Shown: positions 16,402-25,226, numbered from the stretch's first letter. The stretch is DNA of 64,000 nt from Bacillota bacterium (GCA_023409535.1 JAEYGZ010000048.1:1-64000); one strand, 5' to 3'. Notes: a model not told the origin generated them from the letters alone. Translations and numbers: made by a program.

Positions 16402-16760
16402 CCGATTATTCTTTGAAGCTCAAGTACTTCTGCTTTGGATAAATCCTGATTCTTCAGATATTCTGCAAGGAAGGTACTTAAGGATCCGTTATATAATTTG
16501 TTTAATAAAACTTTAGTTTCGATTGTTTGCACAGTACGTTTGGAGATTGCGGCTTTACACAAGAAGCCCGGATCCTCGCGTTTGATTGCACCTTTTTCTA
16601 TTAGACGATTTATCACAGTGTATGTGGTATTCTTCTCCCAGCCGATATATTCCTTGATGATCTTGGATATATCCTTAGCAGCCAAGGTTTTATTGGACCA
16701 CAATAACTCCATGATATTAAGTTCTCCTTCGTGAAGACGTATGTCTGGTAATGATGCCAT
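16386..16760 (-). CDS. BlaI/MecI/CopY family winged-helix repressor
   Basis: 124 residues, a normal family length. The winged-helix domain occupies the first 75 residues: LHEGELNIMELLW, LAAKDISKIIKEYIGWEKNTTYTVINRLIEKGAIKRE. A C-terminal dimerisation helix pair follows (about 85-124). Family members repress beta-lactamase or copper genes until a BlaR1/MecR1 protease cuts them. No such sensor lies nearby, so it is an orphan and may respond to a distant sensor or another signal. ATG 16760 has AAAAGGGGTG upstream. Its own promoter contains a matching operator, which suggests autoregulation. Confidence 0.88.
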   Translation of the reverse strand: MASLPDIRLHEGELNIMELLWSNKTLAAKDISKIIKEYIGWEKNTTYTVINRLIEKGAIKREDPGFLCKAAISKRTVQTIETKVLLNKLYNGSLSTFLAEYLKNQDLSKAEVLELQRIIGEQRF

Positions 16761-16787
16761 GAAATCCTACACCCCTTTTGCTATGTT

Positions 16788-16815
16788 TCTATAGTTCTAC
16801 AATTGTAGAAAACAA
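16788..16815 (-). promoter_or_regulatory. promoter with BlaI-type operator in the spacer
   Basis: On the minus strand TTGTTT (16815-16810), a 16-bp spacer and TATAGA (16793-16788). The perfect palindrome TTCTACAATTGTAGAA (16795-16810) fills the spacer and contains the BlaI consensus TACA-N2-TGTA. Confidence 0.65.
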
Positions 16816-17098
16816 AATACAGCATATGCTTCTCCGTACATCTGCTGCATTTTCATTCTTAATAGGAAGTCACAATATACTGTAATACATAGTAAATGCA
16901 ATGCAATATTAATTTATGATAACTTTACGATATATGCATAAATACAGGCGCTTACAGATGTAGAATAAAATAATGTTATGATGTAAAATGTAAACTACAT
17001 CCGTAGACTGCAGACCCGTATTACTATACTATAATAATAGAAAATATTTGTCAACTGTTTTCTTAAGAATTTTGTAAGGTGTAATATTATGACAATTG
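16816..17098. other. AT-rich intergenic stretch with a second TGTA/TACA dyad
   Basis: There is no gene here. GATGTA (16980-16985) and TACATC (16996-17001) form an inverted repeat, with TGTA-N3-TACA (16990-16999) overlapping its right arm. This could be a second, weaker repressor site or chance. It is also the downstream flank of the ATPase gene, but no clear terminator is seen. Confidence 0.35.
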
Positions 17099-18391
17099 CT
17101 AAAGACAGAATACCGCATAGTAAGGGACATATTTTATCTGATTGGAGTATTCAAAATTTCTTGAGGAGATTTTAATTGCGTATGGAAAGTCGCATTTTTG
17201 TTTTAATACACTGATGCTCTTCGATCTGGTATTTTCACCTTCGTGGATTTCAATGGGTATCAGTATATTGGCCTTGGCAATAATAAAATCGATTTTCGCC
17301 ATGGAGTCCGATTCCCAGAAAACAAAGGGATAATTCTTGGCTTGCAGGGACTGCGCTGTATAATTCTCCAGCAGAGCTTTTGAAAGCTTCAGAACTTCTG
17401 AGCCTCCCTGCTCTTCGATTAACCGGGAATAAAGAAGGCCGGTGTCCGGGAGATATAGTTTAAAGTTCGTATTATCTTCATCACAGGCACTACGTTGTAT
17501 CACCTCAGAAGAATTGGCGAGCTGCTCGGTACTGATTCTGTTACAGCGGATGATATAATTCAGTCTGGCAAGCTTTCCGATTGCCTCCCGGTACATGGTG
17601 TGTGTGGTGCCCTTTCGGATGATCTTGTATTGAAATTTTTTATTTTCCTTTAACAGCTGATGGGCCAGACTGTCGATCACCTGGTTCATCTTCAAGGCAT
17701 CACTGTCAGAATTGTCTCTTTTGATATAATCACGATAGGAACCGATGAGAAAGCTTTGCTGTTCAGCCACATTTACCGTGCTGTTTATATTCAGGTATTC
17801 ATTGATCATGGCCGGCATTCCGCCAATCTGAAGATACAGTTGGTGGAGTGATAACAGCTCCTTATGTACAATTTCAGGAATGTTCGTATTTGAATGAAAG
17901 TGATTGACAATCGCTTCAATATACCATTCATTGCCGGTTGCAAGAAGAAACTCGTCAAATTCCAAGGGATATACAGTTAACTGCCTGCAGATCTCTTCGC
18001 TGCCCGGCGGTACCGGAGTGCTTGAAATTGCAATGATATAAGGGAATTCATCCCGTAGCAGCGCCCCCTTTAACAGTATTATCGCTTCCGGGCAGAAGCT
18101 GATTTCATCCAGGATCAGAAGCCTTCCCTCCGGCGGAATTTCCCCGGTAATATGAAAATACTGCAAAAGACGCGGCAGGATATCTTCAGTGAGGCCGGTC
18201 TGAAACAGTTTATTATTTACCGGCTCCCGTTCAAAATTTATATAATAAATATGCGCGAAGAAAGCCTTTGCAAAATCATATGCAAGATAGGTTTTGCCCA
18301 CCCCTTTCGCGCCGGTAAGCAGAATTGCTTTACGGGGATCCTCTGTTTTCCAACTGATTAATTGATCAATGACTTTTCTTTTCACAGACAA
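17099..18391 (-). CDS. AAA-14 / DUF4143 ATP-binding protein
   Basis: 430 residues. The P-loop is ILLTGAKGVGKTYLA (about 24-38). Walker B is RLLILDEISFCPEA, and the sensor segment is IIAISST. The C-terminal part includes LYLPDTGLLYSRL and YPFVFWES....KIDFIIAKAN....IEIHEG, the PD-(D/E)xK-like DUF4143 fold. Such proteins are common in prokaryotes as predicted ATPases of unknown role, possibly linked to defence. A TTG at 18391 or a GTG at 18385 could be the start, and both lie after a weak GGAG. It follows lspA and rluD on the same strand with a 43-bp gap. Confidence 0.82.
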   Translation of the reverse strand: MSVKRKVIDQLISWKTEDPRKAILLTGAKGVGKTYLAYDFAKAFFAHIYYINFEREPVNNKLFQTGLTEDILPRLLQYFHITGEIPPEGRLLILDEISFCPEAIILLKGALLRDEFPYIIAISSTPVPPGSEEICRQLTVYPLEFDEFLLATGNEWYIEAIVNHFHSNTNIPEIVHKELLSLHQLYLQIGGMPAMINEYLNINSTVNVAEQQSFLIGSYRDYIKRDNSDSDALKMNQVIDSLAHQLLKENKKFQYKIIRKGTTHTMYREAIGKLARLNYIIRCNRISTEQLANSSEVIQRSACDEDNTNFKLYLPDTGLLYSRLIEEQGGSEVLKLSKALLENYTAQSLQAKNYPFVFWESDSMAKIDFIIAKANILIPIEIHEGENTRSKSISVLKQKCDFPYAIKISSRNFEYSNQIKYVPYYAVFCL

Positions 18392-18434
18392 TTTGCTCCA
18401 TTCGGTGTATTGCTTGAGAATATGGTATTCAATC

Positions 18435-19391
18435 TTATTGTCTTAATTTTGCTAATAGTTCGGTAAAATAGCCGGGAAGCGGTGCTTCAAATTCAACATA
18501 TTCTCTGGTGGCCGGATGAATAAAGCCCAGAACACCGGCATGTAATGCCTGTCCCTCCAGATGAAAGGGATCCTTGCCGGGACCATAGACCGTATCACCC
18601 AATAAGGGGTGGTGAATACTTGCCATATGCACTCTGATCTGGTGCGTACGCCCTGTTTCCAGGGAGCATTCTATGTGAGCATATTGATGGCCGAGATTTT
18701 CGATCAACCGGTAATTTGTGGCGGCGGGTTTGCCGTTCTTGTGGTTGACGGCCATCTTCTTGCGATCCTTTGGGTCACGTCCGATGGGGCTTTCCACTCT
18801 TCCGCTGTCCGTCTTAAAAGGATGATAAGCGATGGCCTGATATTTTCTCGTGATGGAATGCACCTTCAACTGCTCCGCAATAAACTGATGGGCTTTATCA
18901 TTCTTACAGGCAACCAGAATTCCGGTAGTGTCCCGGTCGATCCGGTGAACAATTCCGGGTCTCATGACACCGTTGATTCCGGATAATTCGCCGCTGCAAT
19001 GATATAACAGCGCATTTACCAGGGTACCGGTGGCATGACCTGCAGCCGGATGCACTACCATACCTTTTTGCTTATTAATAATAATGATGTCTTTATCTTC
19101 ATAAACGATATCAAGCGGAAGGTTCTCAGGGACGATTTCAGCCGCAACAGGCTCCGGCAGGAGTATTCTTATGCTTTGCCCCGTTTTTACCTTTAAATTG
19201 GCTTTTACGGGCTTATTTGATGCGAATATCCTGTCATCCTCGATTAATTTCTGTATATAGCTGCGGGACAACTCAGTCTGTACGGCGGAAAGGTATTTAT
19301 CGATGCGCTCACCGTTCTTTTCTTCCTCCACGATAAATTCCAAAGTTTGTTCCGGATCAAGCTCAGGCTGTTCCAGTATATCCTCCTCCAT
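18435..19391 (-). CDS. rluD: RluA-family 23S rRNA pseudouridine synthase (RluD/YlyB type)
   Basis: 318 residues from the chosen ATG 19391, which has AAAGGA 9 bases upstream. An in-frame ATG at 19421 overlaps the lspA stop and is possible. An S4 RNA-binding domain (about 25-85, GERIDKYLSAVQTELSRSYIQKLIEDDRI) is followed by the synthase domain, with the catalytic Asp in PGIVHRIDRDTTGILV and the QYAHIECSLETGRTHQIRVH motif. It converts uridines in the 23S rRNA stem-loop 69 region if it is a true RluD. It lies directly after lspA, as in Bacillus (lspA-rluB/ylyB). Confidence 0.9.
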   Translation of the reverse strand: MEEDILEQPELDPEQTLEFIVEEEKNGERIDKYLSAVQTELSRSYIQKLIEDDRIFASNKPVKANLKVKTGQSIRILLPEPVAAEIVPENLPLDIVYEDKDIIIINKQKGMVVHPAAGHATGTLVNALLYHCSGELSGINGVMRPGIVHRIDRDTTGILVACKNDKAHQFIAEQLKVHSITRKYQAIAYHPFKTDSGRVESPIGRDPKDRKKMAVNHKNGKPAATNYRLIENLGHQYAHIECSLETGRTHQIRVHMASIHHPLLGDTVYGPGKDPFHLEGQALHAGVLGFIHPATREYVEFEAPLPGYFTELLAKLRQ

Positions 19392-19413
19392 TGCGCGTTG
19401 TCCTTTCTGATCC

Positions 19414-20085
19414 TTACTCATTTTCTTCCTCAGAATCAGTATCCTTGCTCCGGTCAAACAATACATTTTCCTGATCGCCGGTGAAAGATTCTTCGTTCTC
19501 CGGTGTAACCTCTGATTCCGGGGTGTGATCAAAACCAGCTGTTTCTTTCCCATCAGCGGGAGTTACGGCTGTCTGCGCTGTCTTCTTCTTACGCAGCACC
19601 GGATCAAGAAATGCCAGATCCTCATCCTTATAATAGAATATGGCAAGAAACAAAAGCAGAATGCAGGATACCGTCAGATAGCTGTCCGCAATATTAAACA
19701 ACGGGAAATTTATAAACTCAAAGTAGATAAAATCTACAACATGTCCTAAGAATATCCGGTCAATTAAATTACCCACCGCACCGGCCAGGATAAACACCGA
19801 GAGAATACGCAGAGCCCTCATTCTCTTGGTCTGAGGAATTTTAAGATACAGATATACAATAAGAATTAAGATTAACAGGGTAAAGATACTTAAGTATAAT
19901 ACATTACCGCTTAAGATACCCCAGACAGCGCCGGTATTCTCATGGTACTGCAAATTTAAAATCTTATTGGGCAGGATTGTAATAGGTTCCTGATTCATCA
20001 GGTTTTGACGAACCAGATACTTCACAACCTGGTCAATCCCCACCAGTATAATAAACAATATCAGATGTTTCATACGTTCTTTCAT
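19414..20085 (-). CDS. lspA: lipoprotein signal peptidase (signal peptidase II)
   Basis: 223 residues, longer than the usual 150-165. Four membrane helices are visible. The two catalytic aspartates are in GNLIDR and FNIADS, and YHENTGAVWGIL and VGIDQVVKYLV are typical. The enzyme cuts prolipoprotein signal peptides in the membrane, which the binding protein and DacA-like lipoproteins of this window need. After the last helix there is an acidic, low-complexity tail of about 60 residues (TPESEVTPENEES) facing the cytoplasm, of unknown use. ATG 20085 has GGAGG 5 bases upstream. Confidence 0.93.
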   Translation of the reverse strand: MKERMKHLILFIILVGIDQVVKYLVRQNLMNQEPITILPNKILNLQYHENTGAVWGILSGNVLYLSIFTLLILILIVYLYLKIPQTKRMRALRILSVFILAGAVGNLIDRIFLGHVVDFIYFEFINFPLFNIADSYLTVSCILLLFLAIFYYKDEDLAFLDPVLRKKKTAQTAVTPADGKETAGFDHTPESEVTPENEESFTGDQENVLFDRSKDTDSEEENE

Positions 20086-20126
20086 AGCTACCTCCATAAT
20101 GTTCTTTGCATAAAGCATGTTCGGGC

Positions 20127-21215
20127 TTAGTTAAGGATTGAATGAATTGCTTCAAGCATTTCCTCTTTTGTAACACTGGGATCAATGACTGCATTTCCAA
20201 TCTCCTGAAGGAGGATGAACCGGATTTTATCCGAATCCATCTTTTTGTCCAGCCTGGTTACCTGATAGATCTCATCTGCAGATAACCCGCCGACGCTTAC
20301 AGGCTCTTTAAACTGCATTATGATCTCCAGAATATCCTCATACTCCTGCTTCGTAATATTCCCGCGCTTATAAGAGAGATAAGAAGCGGCAGCCATACCG
20401 ATGCAGACGCATTCCCCGTGCAGCAGGGACAAATCCTTCAGCTTTTCCACGGAATGACCGATGGTATGTCCGAAGTTAAGCAGCGCCCGTTCTCCCAGCT
20501 CCTTCGGGTCACGTTCCACAACCTCTTTCTTAATGAAACAGCTTTGGTAAATCATCTCCCGCAAGGTTTCATACGAACGGGAACGGATTGTCTCCCGCCG
20601 GTCCTTAAGCCAGCGATAATAAGCACTGTCCTTAATCAAGCCATGCTTTATTATCTCCCCCATTCCTGAGTAAAATTCGGGTTCAGGAAGGGATAACAGG
20701 GTGGACAGGTTCATATAGACAAGCTTAGGCTGATGGAAGGCACCAACCATGTTTTTGTAAGCTTTAAAGTCAACACCGGTCTTACCGCCGATACTTGAAT
20801 CCACCATGGCAAGCAGTGAGGTAGGAACCTGAATGAAGCGTATACCACGAAGATAGGTGGCCGCCACAAAACCGGTCAGATCACCGGCAACGCCGCCGCC
20901 AAGAGCCACCAGAACATCCTTGCGGTCGAAGCCGCATTGTATCAGCCTCTCATAGCAGAGGCTGACAGTATCGAGATTTTTGCTGGCCTCGCCGGCGGGA
21001 ATGATGACATATTCCACACTCCTGGCAATTGGTATCAGTACTTGCTTTACTGCTTCAAGATAATAGCCTGCAACATTGCTGTCGGTGAGGATCATAAAAC
21101 GGCGATCCCTCATATCCAGGTCTTCCACTGCACCGGCTAATTCTTTAAAATCCGGTTTAAGCAGGATATTGTAGGCAGGTCTGCCTTCATAATTTACGGT
21201 TAAGGTATCCTTCAT
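20127..21215 (-). CDS. aroB: 3-dehydroquinate synthase
   Basis: 362 residues, full length. NAD-binding motifs are VALGGGVAGDLTGFVAATYLRGIRFIQVPTSLLAMVDSSIGGKTG (in part), with the metal and substrate residues in MGEIIKHGLIKD, LNFGHTIGHSVE and LLHGECVCIGM. It turns DAHP into 3-dehydroquinate, the second step of the shikimate pathway, in the cytoplasm. It stands alone among cell-envelope and RNA genes rather than with other aro genes. It ends 41 bp before the start of lspA, so readthrough from aroB into lspA is likely. Confidence 0.95.
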   Translation of the reverse strand: MKDTLTVNYEGRPAYNILLKPDFKELAGAVEDLDMRDRRFMILTDSNVAGYYLEAVKQVLIPIARSVEYVIIPAGEASKNLDTVSLCYERLIQCGFDRKDVLVALGGGVAGDLTGFVAATYLRGIRFIQVPTSLLAMVDSSIGGKTGVDFKAYKNMVGAFHQPKLVYMNLSTLLSLPEPEFYSGMGEIIKHGLIKDSAYYRWLKDRRETIRSRSYETLREMIYQSCFIKKEVVERDPKELGERALLNFGHTIGHSVEKLKDLSLLHGECVCIGMAAASYLSYKRGNITKQEYEDILEIIMQFKEPVSVGGLSADEIYQVTRLDKKMDSDKIRFILLQEIGNAVIDPSVTKEEMLEAIHSILN

Positions 21216-21289
21216 CTGTGCTTCGTCCCTTCTTCTTATCTATGAATACCAGATCAATTAGCAAGCTAATTCATCGTTATGAACAAATT

Positions 21290-21331
21290 ATAGCATAACC
21301 GCATCATTCTTACAGGACGAGGTTATGCTAT
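21290..21331 (-). terminator. terminator of the sepF-ylmH operon
   Basis: On the minus strand ATAGCATAACC (21331-21321) pairs with GGTTATGCTAT (21300-21290) around a 20-base loop and is followed by AATTTGTTC. It lies 16 bp after ylmH. Confidence 0.6.
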
Positions 21332-21346
21332 CCTCTAAATATTATT

Positions 21347-22120
21347 TTAACGATAAAGCAATATTTTTACGCTGTACCGGCCTTTTTTCGTCTGATAAGA
21401 GGTACCGGAATAGATAAACTTCCCCATACCCCGCACAGAGATTATCTCGTTCTCCTTCAGGGGATAACTGTTTGATAATACCTGCTTCCCGCCGATGAAT
21501 ACCTTCCCGCCTTCAATCAAGCCGGTGAGACTGCTTCTTGAAGTATGGAACGCAACGGAAAGAACACTGTCCAGACGAACCGAGGCTACAGTTCCCACAA
21601 TCTCCGTGAAGCTAGGTTTGTAGTTAAAGTCCCGCTGTTCCAGCAGGGAAGTACTGACATTGGTGTGCTTCACCTTAGTTAACTGGTCGGCAATGTAGGT
21701 ACTGATGGCAGTATGAGCAAAGAGAAAGCCTTCGTTATCATTGATTATGATATCTCCCACCTTGCTGCGTTCTATGCCCAGATTTAAGACAGCTCCCAAG
21801 AAATCGCGGTGGGTTAAGCTGTCACTGAATTTCTGATTGCTGGGCTCTATCTTGACGCAGGTAATCGGAAATTCGATTTCTCCCTGTTCTTCTATCTGTT
21901 CGTTACCACAAAAACAAAGTATTTTTCTCTCGGCGTCGTTAAAACCTCCGTAAGTAAAATACTTTATCCTTGGTAATTCATTCTTCATAGTGATAAATAC
22001 ATTCTGTTCACTTAAGTTTAAAAAATCGGTGAACATGCAGATGCCCCGGTGATATGCAGTATTTGCCAGCTCCGCAAGCCTTTTACGAAGCAGCTGTTCA
22101 TCCTTATCCAGATTCATCAT
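21347..22120 (-). CDS. ylmH: YlmH family RNA-binding S4-domain protein
   Basis: 257 residues. The N-terminal two thirds match the YlmH domain (GGFNDAERKILCF, CVKIEPSNQKFSDSLTHRDFLGAVLNLGIERSKVGDI in part). The C-terminal S4 RNA-binding domain is DSVLSVAFHTSRSSLTGLIEGG and KENEIISVRGMGKF. YlmH homologues sit next to sepF in Firmicutes and have been linked to cell division and, more recently, to rescue of stalled ribosomes. The start (ATG 22120, with a second ATG next to it) lies only 3 bp after sepF and lacks its own strong ribosome site, which suggests translational coupling. Confidence 0.9.
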   Translation of the reverse strand: MMNLDKDEQLLRKRLAELANTAYHRGICMFTDFLNLSEQNVFITMKNELPRIKYFTYGGFNDAERKILCFCGNEQIEEQGEIEFPITCVKIEPSNQKFSDSLTHRDFLGAVLNLGIERSKVGDIIINDNEGFLFAHTAISTYIADQLTKVKHTNVSTSLLEQRDFNYKPSFTEIVGTVASVRLDSVLSVAFHTSRSSLTGLIEGGKVFIGGKQVLSNSYPLKENEIISVRGMGKFIYSGTSYQTKKGRYSVKILLYR

Positions 22121-22123
22121 GGC

Positions 22124-22699
22124 TTAAAACTTGTTGAATAAGGTAGGGGGTTCAAAGCCGTTTTCCTGAATCAAATCGAGATAATCACCGGAGATATCCA
22201 CCGTATCAGGAGACACAATAAAAATTGCATTGGAGATACGATGCAGCTTTCCGTTGATGGCATAAACAGACCCTGAGATAAAATCCATGGTTCGCTGTGC
22301 CAGCTTGTCATCAAAACCTTCCAGGTTGATTACAGTTGCCCGACCGGTTAACAGCATATCACATATTTCCTGAGAATCTTCAAAGGAGGTGGGTTTCATG
22401 ATACAAACCTCAAGTCCCTTGGGAGTAGTCCGGATCGGTACAACCTTGCCTGCTGTACTTCTTTCCACTTTAGCCACCCTCTCTTTTTTGAAATCACCTG
22501 CCATAGCGGATGATGCTAAGGAATTCTGATTCTTAGGCGCCTCATTGAATCTTTCTTTCTCAGTCTCGGCTTCCTTTTTCTCAGCCCGTTTAGCCCGTTT
22601 CATTTCCTTCTCGGACTCTTCATTCAGATATTCATCATAATCATCGTCATCTTCAGTTAATTTCATTGAATTTAAGAAATTTTTAAAAATATTAGACAT
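22124..22699 (-). CDS. sepF: cell division protein SepF
   Basis: 191 residues from ATG 22699 (GGAGG 11 bases upstream). The N-terminal amphipathic membrane-binding helix is MSNIFKNFLNSMKL. A charged coiled linker (DDDDYDEYLNEESEKEM... to about 85) precedes the SepF core (about 100-185: EVCIMKPTSFEDSQEICDMLLTG and VINLEGFDDKLAQRTMDFISG). SepF polymerises into rings that tether and bundle FtsZ at the division septum. Here it lies between yggS and ylmH, the standard Firmicutes order. A longer reading to 22765 has no ribosome site. Confidence 0.94.
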   Translation of the reverse strand: MSNIFKNFLNSMKLTEDDDDYDEYLNEESEKEMKRAKRAEKKEAETEKERFNEAPKNQNSLASSAMAGDFKKERVAKVERSTAGKVVPIRTTPKGLEVCIMKPTSFEDSQEICDMLLTGRATVINLEGFDDKLAQRTMDFISGSVYAINGKLHRISNAIFIVSPDTVDISGDYLDLIQENGFEPPTLFNKF

Positions 22700-22765
22700 T
22701 CGTCTATACCTCCATTTTGCCGCAGATTGCAGCTTGCACATATATTTCACGACACAAGTTGTCAA

Positions 22766-23533
22766 TTAACTAACAGAGTAATCACGTTCTCCGAAAATAC
22801 CTGTTCCCACTCGAATCATTGTAGCCCCTTCTTCAACAGCAACTTCAAAGTCTCCTGTCATACCCATGGAGAGAATGTCAAAATGCTCCGCAAAGGCCTG
22901 ATTGCGGGAAAGCTCGTCCTTGGAAATGTTTTCAATACAATTATTATCGGTGTTTTTTGATTTTATGTCAACATATAATTGTCGTAATTTTATAAAATGC
23001 TTCCTGTTTTTCTCGGGATTTTCTACATAAGGCGCTATCGCCATCAGGCCTCGAAGCCTGATATGGGACAGTGCCCTGAGCTGGCTGATGAGCTCTGGTG
23101 TTTCCTCTGCCTTTACCCCGAATTTGGTATCTTCTTCGGCGATATTCACCTCAATTAAGATATCGCACAGCAATCCCTTTTTTGCTGCTTCCTCTTCAAT
23201 CTGTTCTGAGAGTCTGAGTGAATCAACGGAATGGATCAATTCAGCCTTATCTATGATATATTTGACCTTATTACGCTGAAGGTGTCCGATCAAATGCCAG
23301 TGAACCCCATCCTGAAATAACGCCTGCAGGTCTTCCTGTTTTTGTACCAGCTCCTGAACCTTATTCTCACCGAAATGCCTTGCGCCATATTGGTAAGCCT
23401 CTATCAGCTTCTCATTGGGTTTCGTCTTACTGACTGCAATCAGTGTTACCTCCGAGCGGTTTCGTCCGCTGCGGTCACAGGCTGCCTGTATCCTTTGTTC
23501 TACACTCTTCAGATTTTCTTTGATTTCACTCAT
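22766..23533 (-). CDS. yggS: YggS-family pyridoxal phosphate homeostasis protein
   Basis: 255 residues with an alanine-racemase-like barrel. The PLP lysine is in VTLIAVSKTKPNEKL (about residue 36). HFGENKVQELVQK, WHLIGHLQRNKVKYI and LSMGMTGDFEVAVEEGATMIRVGTGIFG are family signatures. It binds PLP but has no known enzyme activity and keeps PLP pools balanced. ATG 23533 is preceded by AAGGA 10 bases upstream. It belongs to the sepF operon (ylmE in Bacillus), 66 bp before sepF. Confidence 0.94.
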   Translation of the reverse strand: MSEIKENLKSVEQRIQAACDRSGRNRSEVTLIAVSKTKPNEKLIEAYQYGARHFGENKVQELVQKQEDLQALFQDGVHWHLIGHLQRNKVKYIIDKAELIHSVDSLRLSEQIEEEAAKKGLLCDILIEVNIAEEDTKFGVKAEETPELISQLRALSHIRLRGLMAIAPYVENPEKNRKHFIKLRQLYVDIKSKNTDNNCIENISKDELSRNQAFAEHFDILSMGMTGDFEVAVEEGATMIRVGTGIFGERDYSVS

Positions 23534-23596
23534 GGCACATACATCCTTTTTTAACAATATAACAGTTATTATAGTTCTATCAATAATTATTTTGCA

Positions 23597-24985
23597 CTAG
23601 TTTATGATTGCCTGGTCTACGGCAGTGCTGCCGTCCAGAGCGATCTGGTCATAAGCGGACAAACCATAAGGAGTATTATTGCTGACAATACAGTATTCCT
23701 CATTCTGATAAAGTATTTCAATTCGCCTGAATACAGCGTAACCAAGATTGACATTATATACACCGGTGAGCTTATTGGTCGGTCCCAAGGTATAACGCTC
23801 GGAATTTGCGGAGGAATGAATGTATGTCCCGGCAGAAAACTGCTCAGTATCCACATAAGCATAAGCCTCATCCTGAAAATAGATATCCGTGGAGGTAAAG
23901 GTATATTTCGCCTCTCCTGACTTTGAATCATAGGTTTCAACAATCAGCCCCGTATCAGTACTGTCCGCTCCCATAGAGAGATATTCCAGCGGAACCAGGT
24001 AAAAATCCTTCTCCACAATAGATGACAAAGGTATCTTAAGCCCGTCAAACGTGTCGAAATCCAGTTCCACCTCCAGATAGCGTTCATCCAGATAATTAGA
24101 GAGGTATTTGATCATGGTCAGAGTGGCGTAATACTCGGAACCCTTCTGGCTTAAGGCCAAAGCTGCCGTCATTTTAAAATCATCTTCCAGTATCGTGAAG
24201 GCTGCCTGCTCTTTTCCGTTCAGCTGTTCATACTGATCCTCTGTCAAAGGGAGCACCAGCTTCCATTGCTCTGAGGTGATCAGGGTATAGATCGGGGTAT
24301 CCTGATCAATAATACTCGTGGTTCTTAGGCTTGTCCTGGTATAATCGTCCAGATTGAACATATCAGCGGTTACCATGTCCGGCGTAACGGTTTCAAAGCC
24401 GTCGGTATAATAGGTAATGATGCCGCTGCCGGCACTGGTGGCCACTTGATAAGAATAGGTATCTCCGGACTGCTCCCTTAAAGCTTTCTCATTGTCAATG
24501 AGGGTTGTATTTAAGATGTCCAGAACTGTACTTTGCGCATTTTCCTTAAAATCATATACCGCTGCATAATCAGAATCGGAATAGGTGCTGCGAAAAACAT
24601 TAATCTTATGCATCATCTCCGCGCTTTCCTTTTCTGTCAATATAATTGGTACATCCGTACTTGCCAGCATATCACTCATACTTTGGCTGTCATCAATGGA
24701 ATAAACACTGGCATTTTTTGCAACCCGTGCACCTTCCTTCTGATAATAGGAAACATATCCGGCTTTCTCTGATGAAATGATGTTTTCCTCACGCAGAATC
24801 AACCCTGTAATCCGGTTGTCCACTGCTGTGCTGCCCTCATGTACTTCGTAGATCGATAACTGGTCATTTGTAAAGTAAAGATAAACGTGAATGCTTATGT
24901 ATAAAAACAGAATTAAAAAGACAATAACACCCATGTTAATGGTTTTACGCTTTTTAAATTTCACGACCTTTTTGTTATCGCTCAA
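23597..24985 (-). CDS. HlyD-like single-pass membrane adaptor protein of the sepF cluster
   Basis: 462 residues. A basic cytoplasmic start (KKVVKFKKRKT) and one membrane helix (about 19-38) lead to a large outer domain. A biotinyl-lipoyl-like segment is seen in ISSEKAGYVSYYQKEGARVAKNASVYSID, the mark of HlyD/membrane-fusion proteins. The start is TTG 24985 with GGAGG 8 bases upstream, and no ATG fits. Its place as the first gene of the yggS-sepF-ylmH operon suggests a role in the division or cell envelope machinery of this lineage. No exporter partner is nearby. Function is inferred only. Confidence 0.7.
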   Translation of the reverse strand: MSDNKKVVKFKKRKTINMGVIVFLILFLYISIHVYLYFTNDQLSIYEVHEGSTAVDNRITGLILREENIISSEKAGYVSYYQKEGARVAKNASVYSIDDSQSMSDMLASTDVPIILTEKESAEMMHKINVFRSTYSDSDYAAVYDFKENAQSTVLDILNTTLIDNEKALREQSGDTYSYQVATSAGSGIITYYTDGFETVTPDMVTADMFNLDDYTRTSLRTTSIIDQDTPIYTLITSEQWKLVLPLTEDQYEQLNGKEQAAFTILEDDFKMTAALALSQKGSEYYATLTMIKYLSNYLDERYLEVELDFDTFDGLKIPLSSIVEKDFYLVPLEYLSMGADSTDTGLIVETYDSKSGEAKYTFTSTDIYFQDEAYAYVDTEQFSAGTYIHSSANSERYTLGPTNKLTGVYNVNLGYAVFRRIEILYQNEEYCIVSNNTPYGLSAYDQIALDGSTAVDQAIIN

Positions 24986-25060
24986 GCCTGCGCCTCCTAT
25001 TCGGTAAGCCTATTATCGATAACGAAAACAGGCTTCCTGATGAATTTCATATTCTTATAC

Positions 25061-25130
25061 ATTATACTTAGTTTTTCAATATTTTTAAACCCCTTTCACA
25101 AGTTTTTGGTACAAATTTCACAGGTTTTTG
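25061..25130 (-). promoter_or_regulatory. promoter of the HlyD-sepF operon with a 22-bp-period direct repeat
   Basis: On the minus strand TTTAAA (25089-25084), a 17-bp spacer and a perfect TATAAT (25066-25061). Just upstream of the -35 are two 15-bp direct repeats, TTTCACAAGTTTTTG (25094-25108) and TTTCACAGGTTTTTG (25116-25130), differing at one base and two helical turns apart. This looks like a regulator site. It could also affect the plus-strand DUF378 gene that starts at 25227. Confidence 0.55.
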
Positions 25131-25226
25131 CTTTTGCCATGGGCTATGCATAAAAGTAAAAAAATAGGTTACGCTATAAAAGAAATATAAGGATAAAATT
25201 TGCATAAAACATGAAGGAGGTTAATT

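Noticed and set aside
16307..16516. 69-residue plus frame between the lysozyme and BlaI-type genes
   Set aside because: It runs through the repressor terminator hairpin and the end of the repressor gene; no usable start site.
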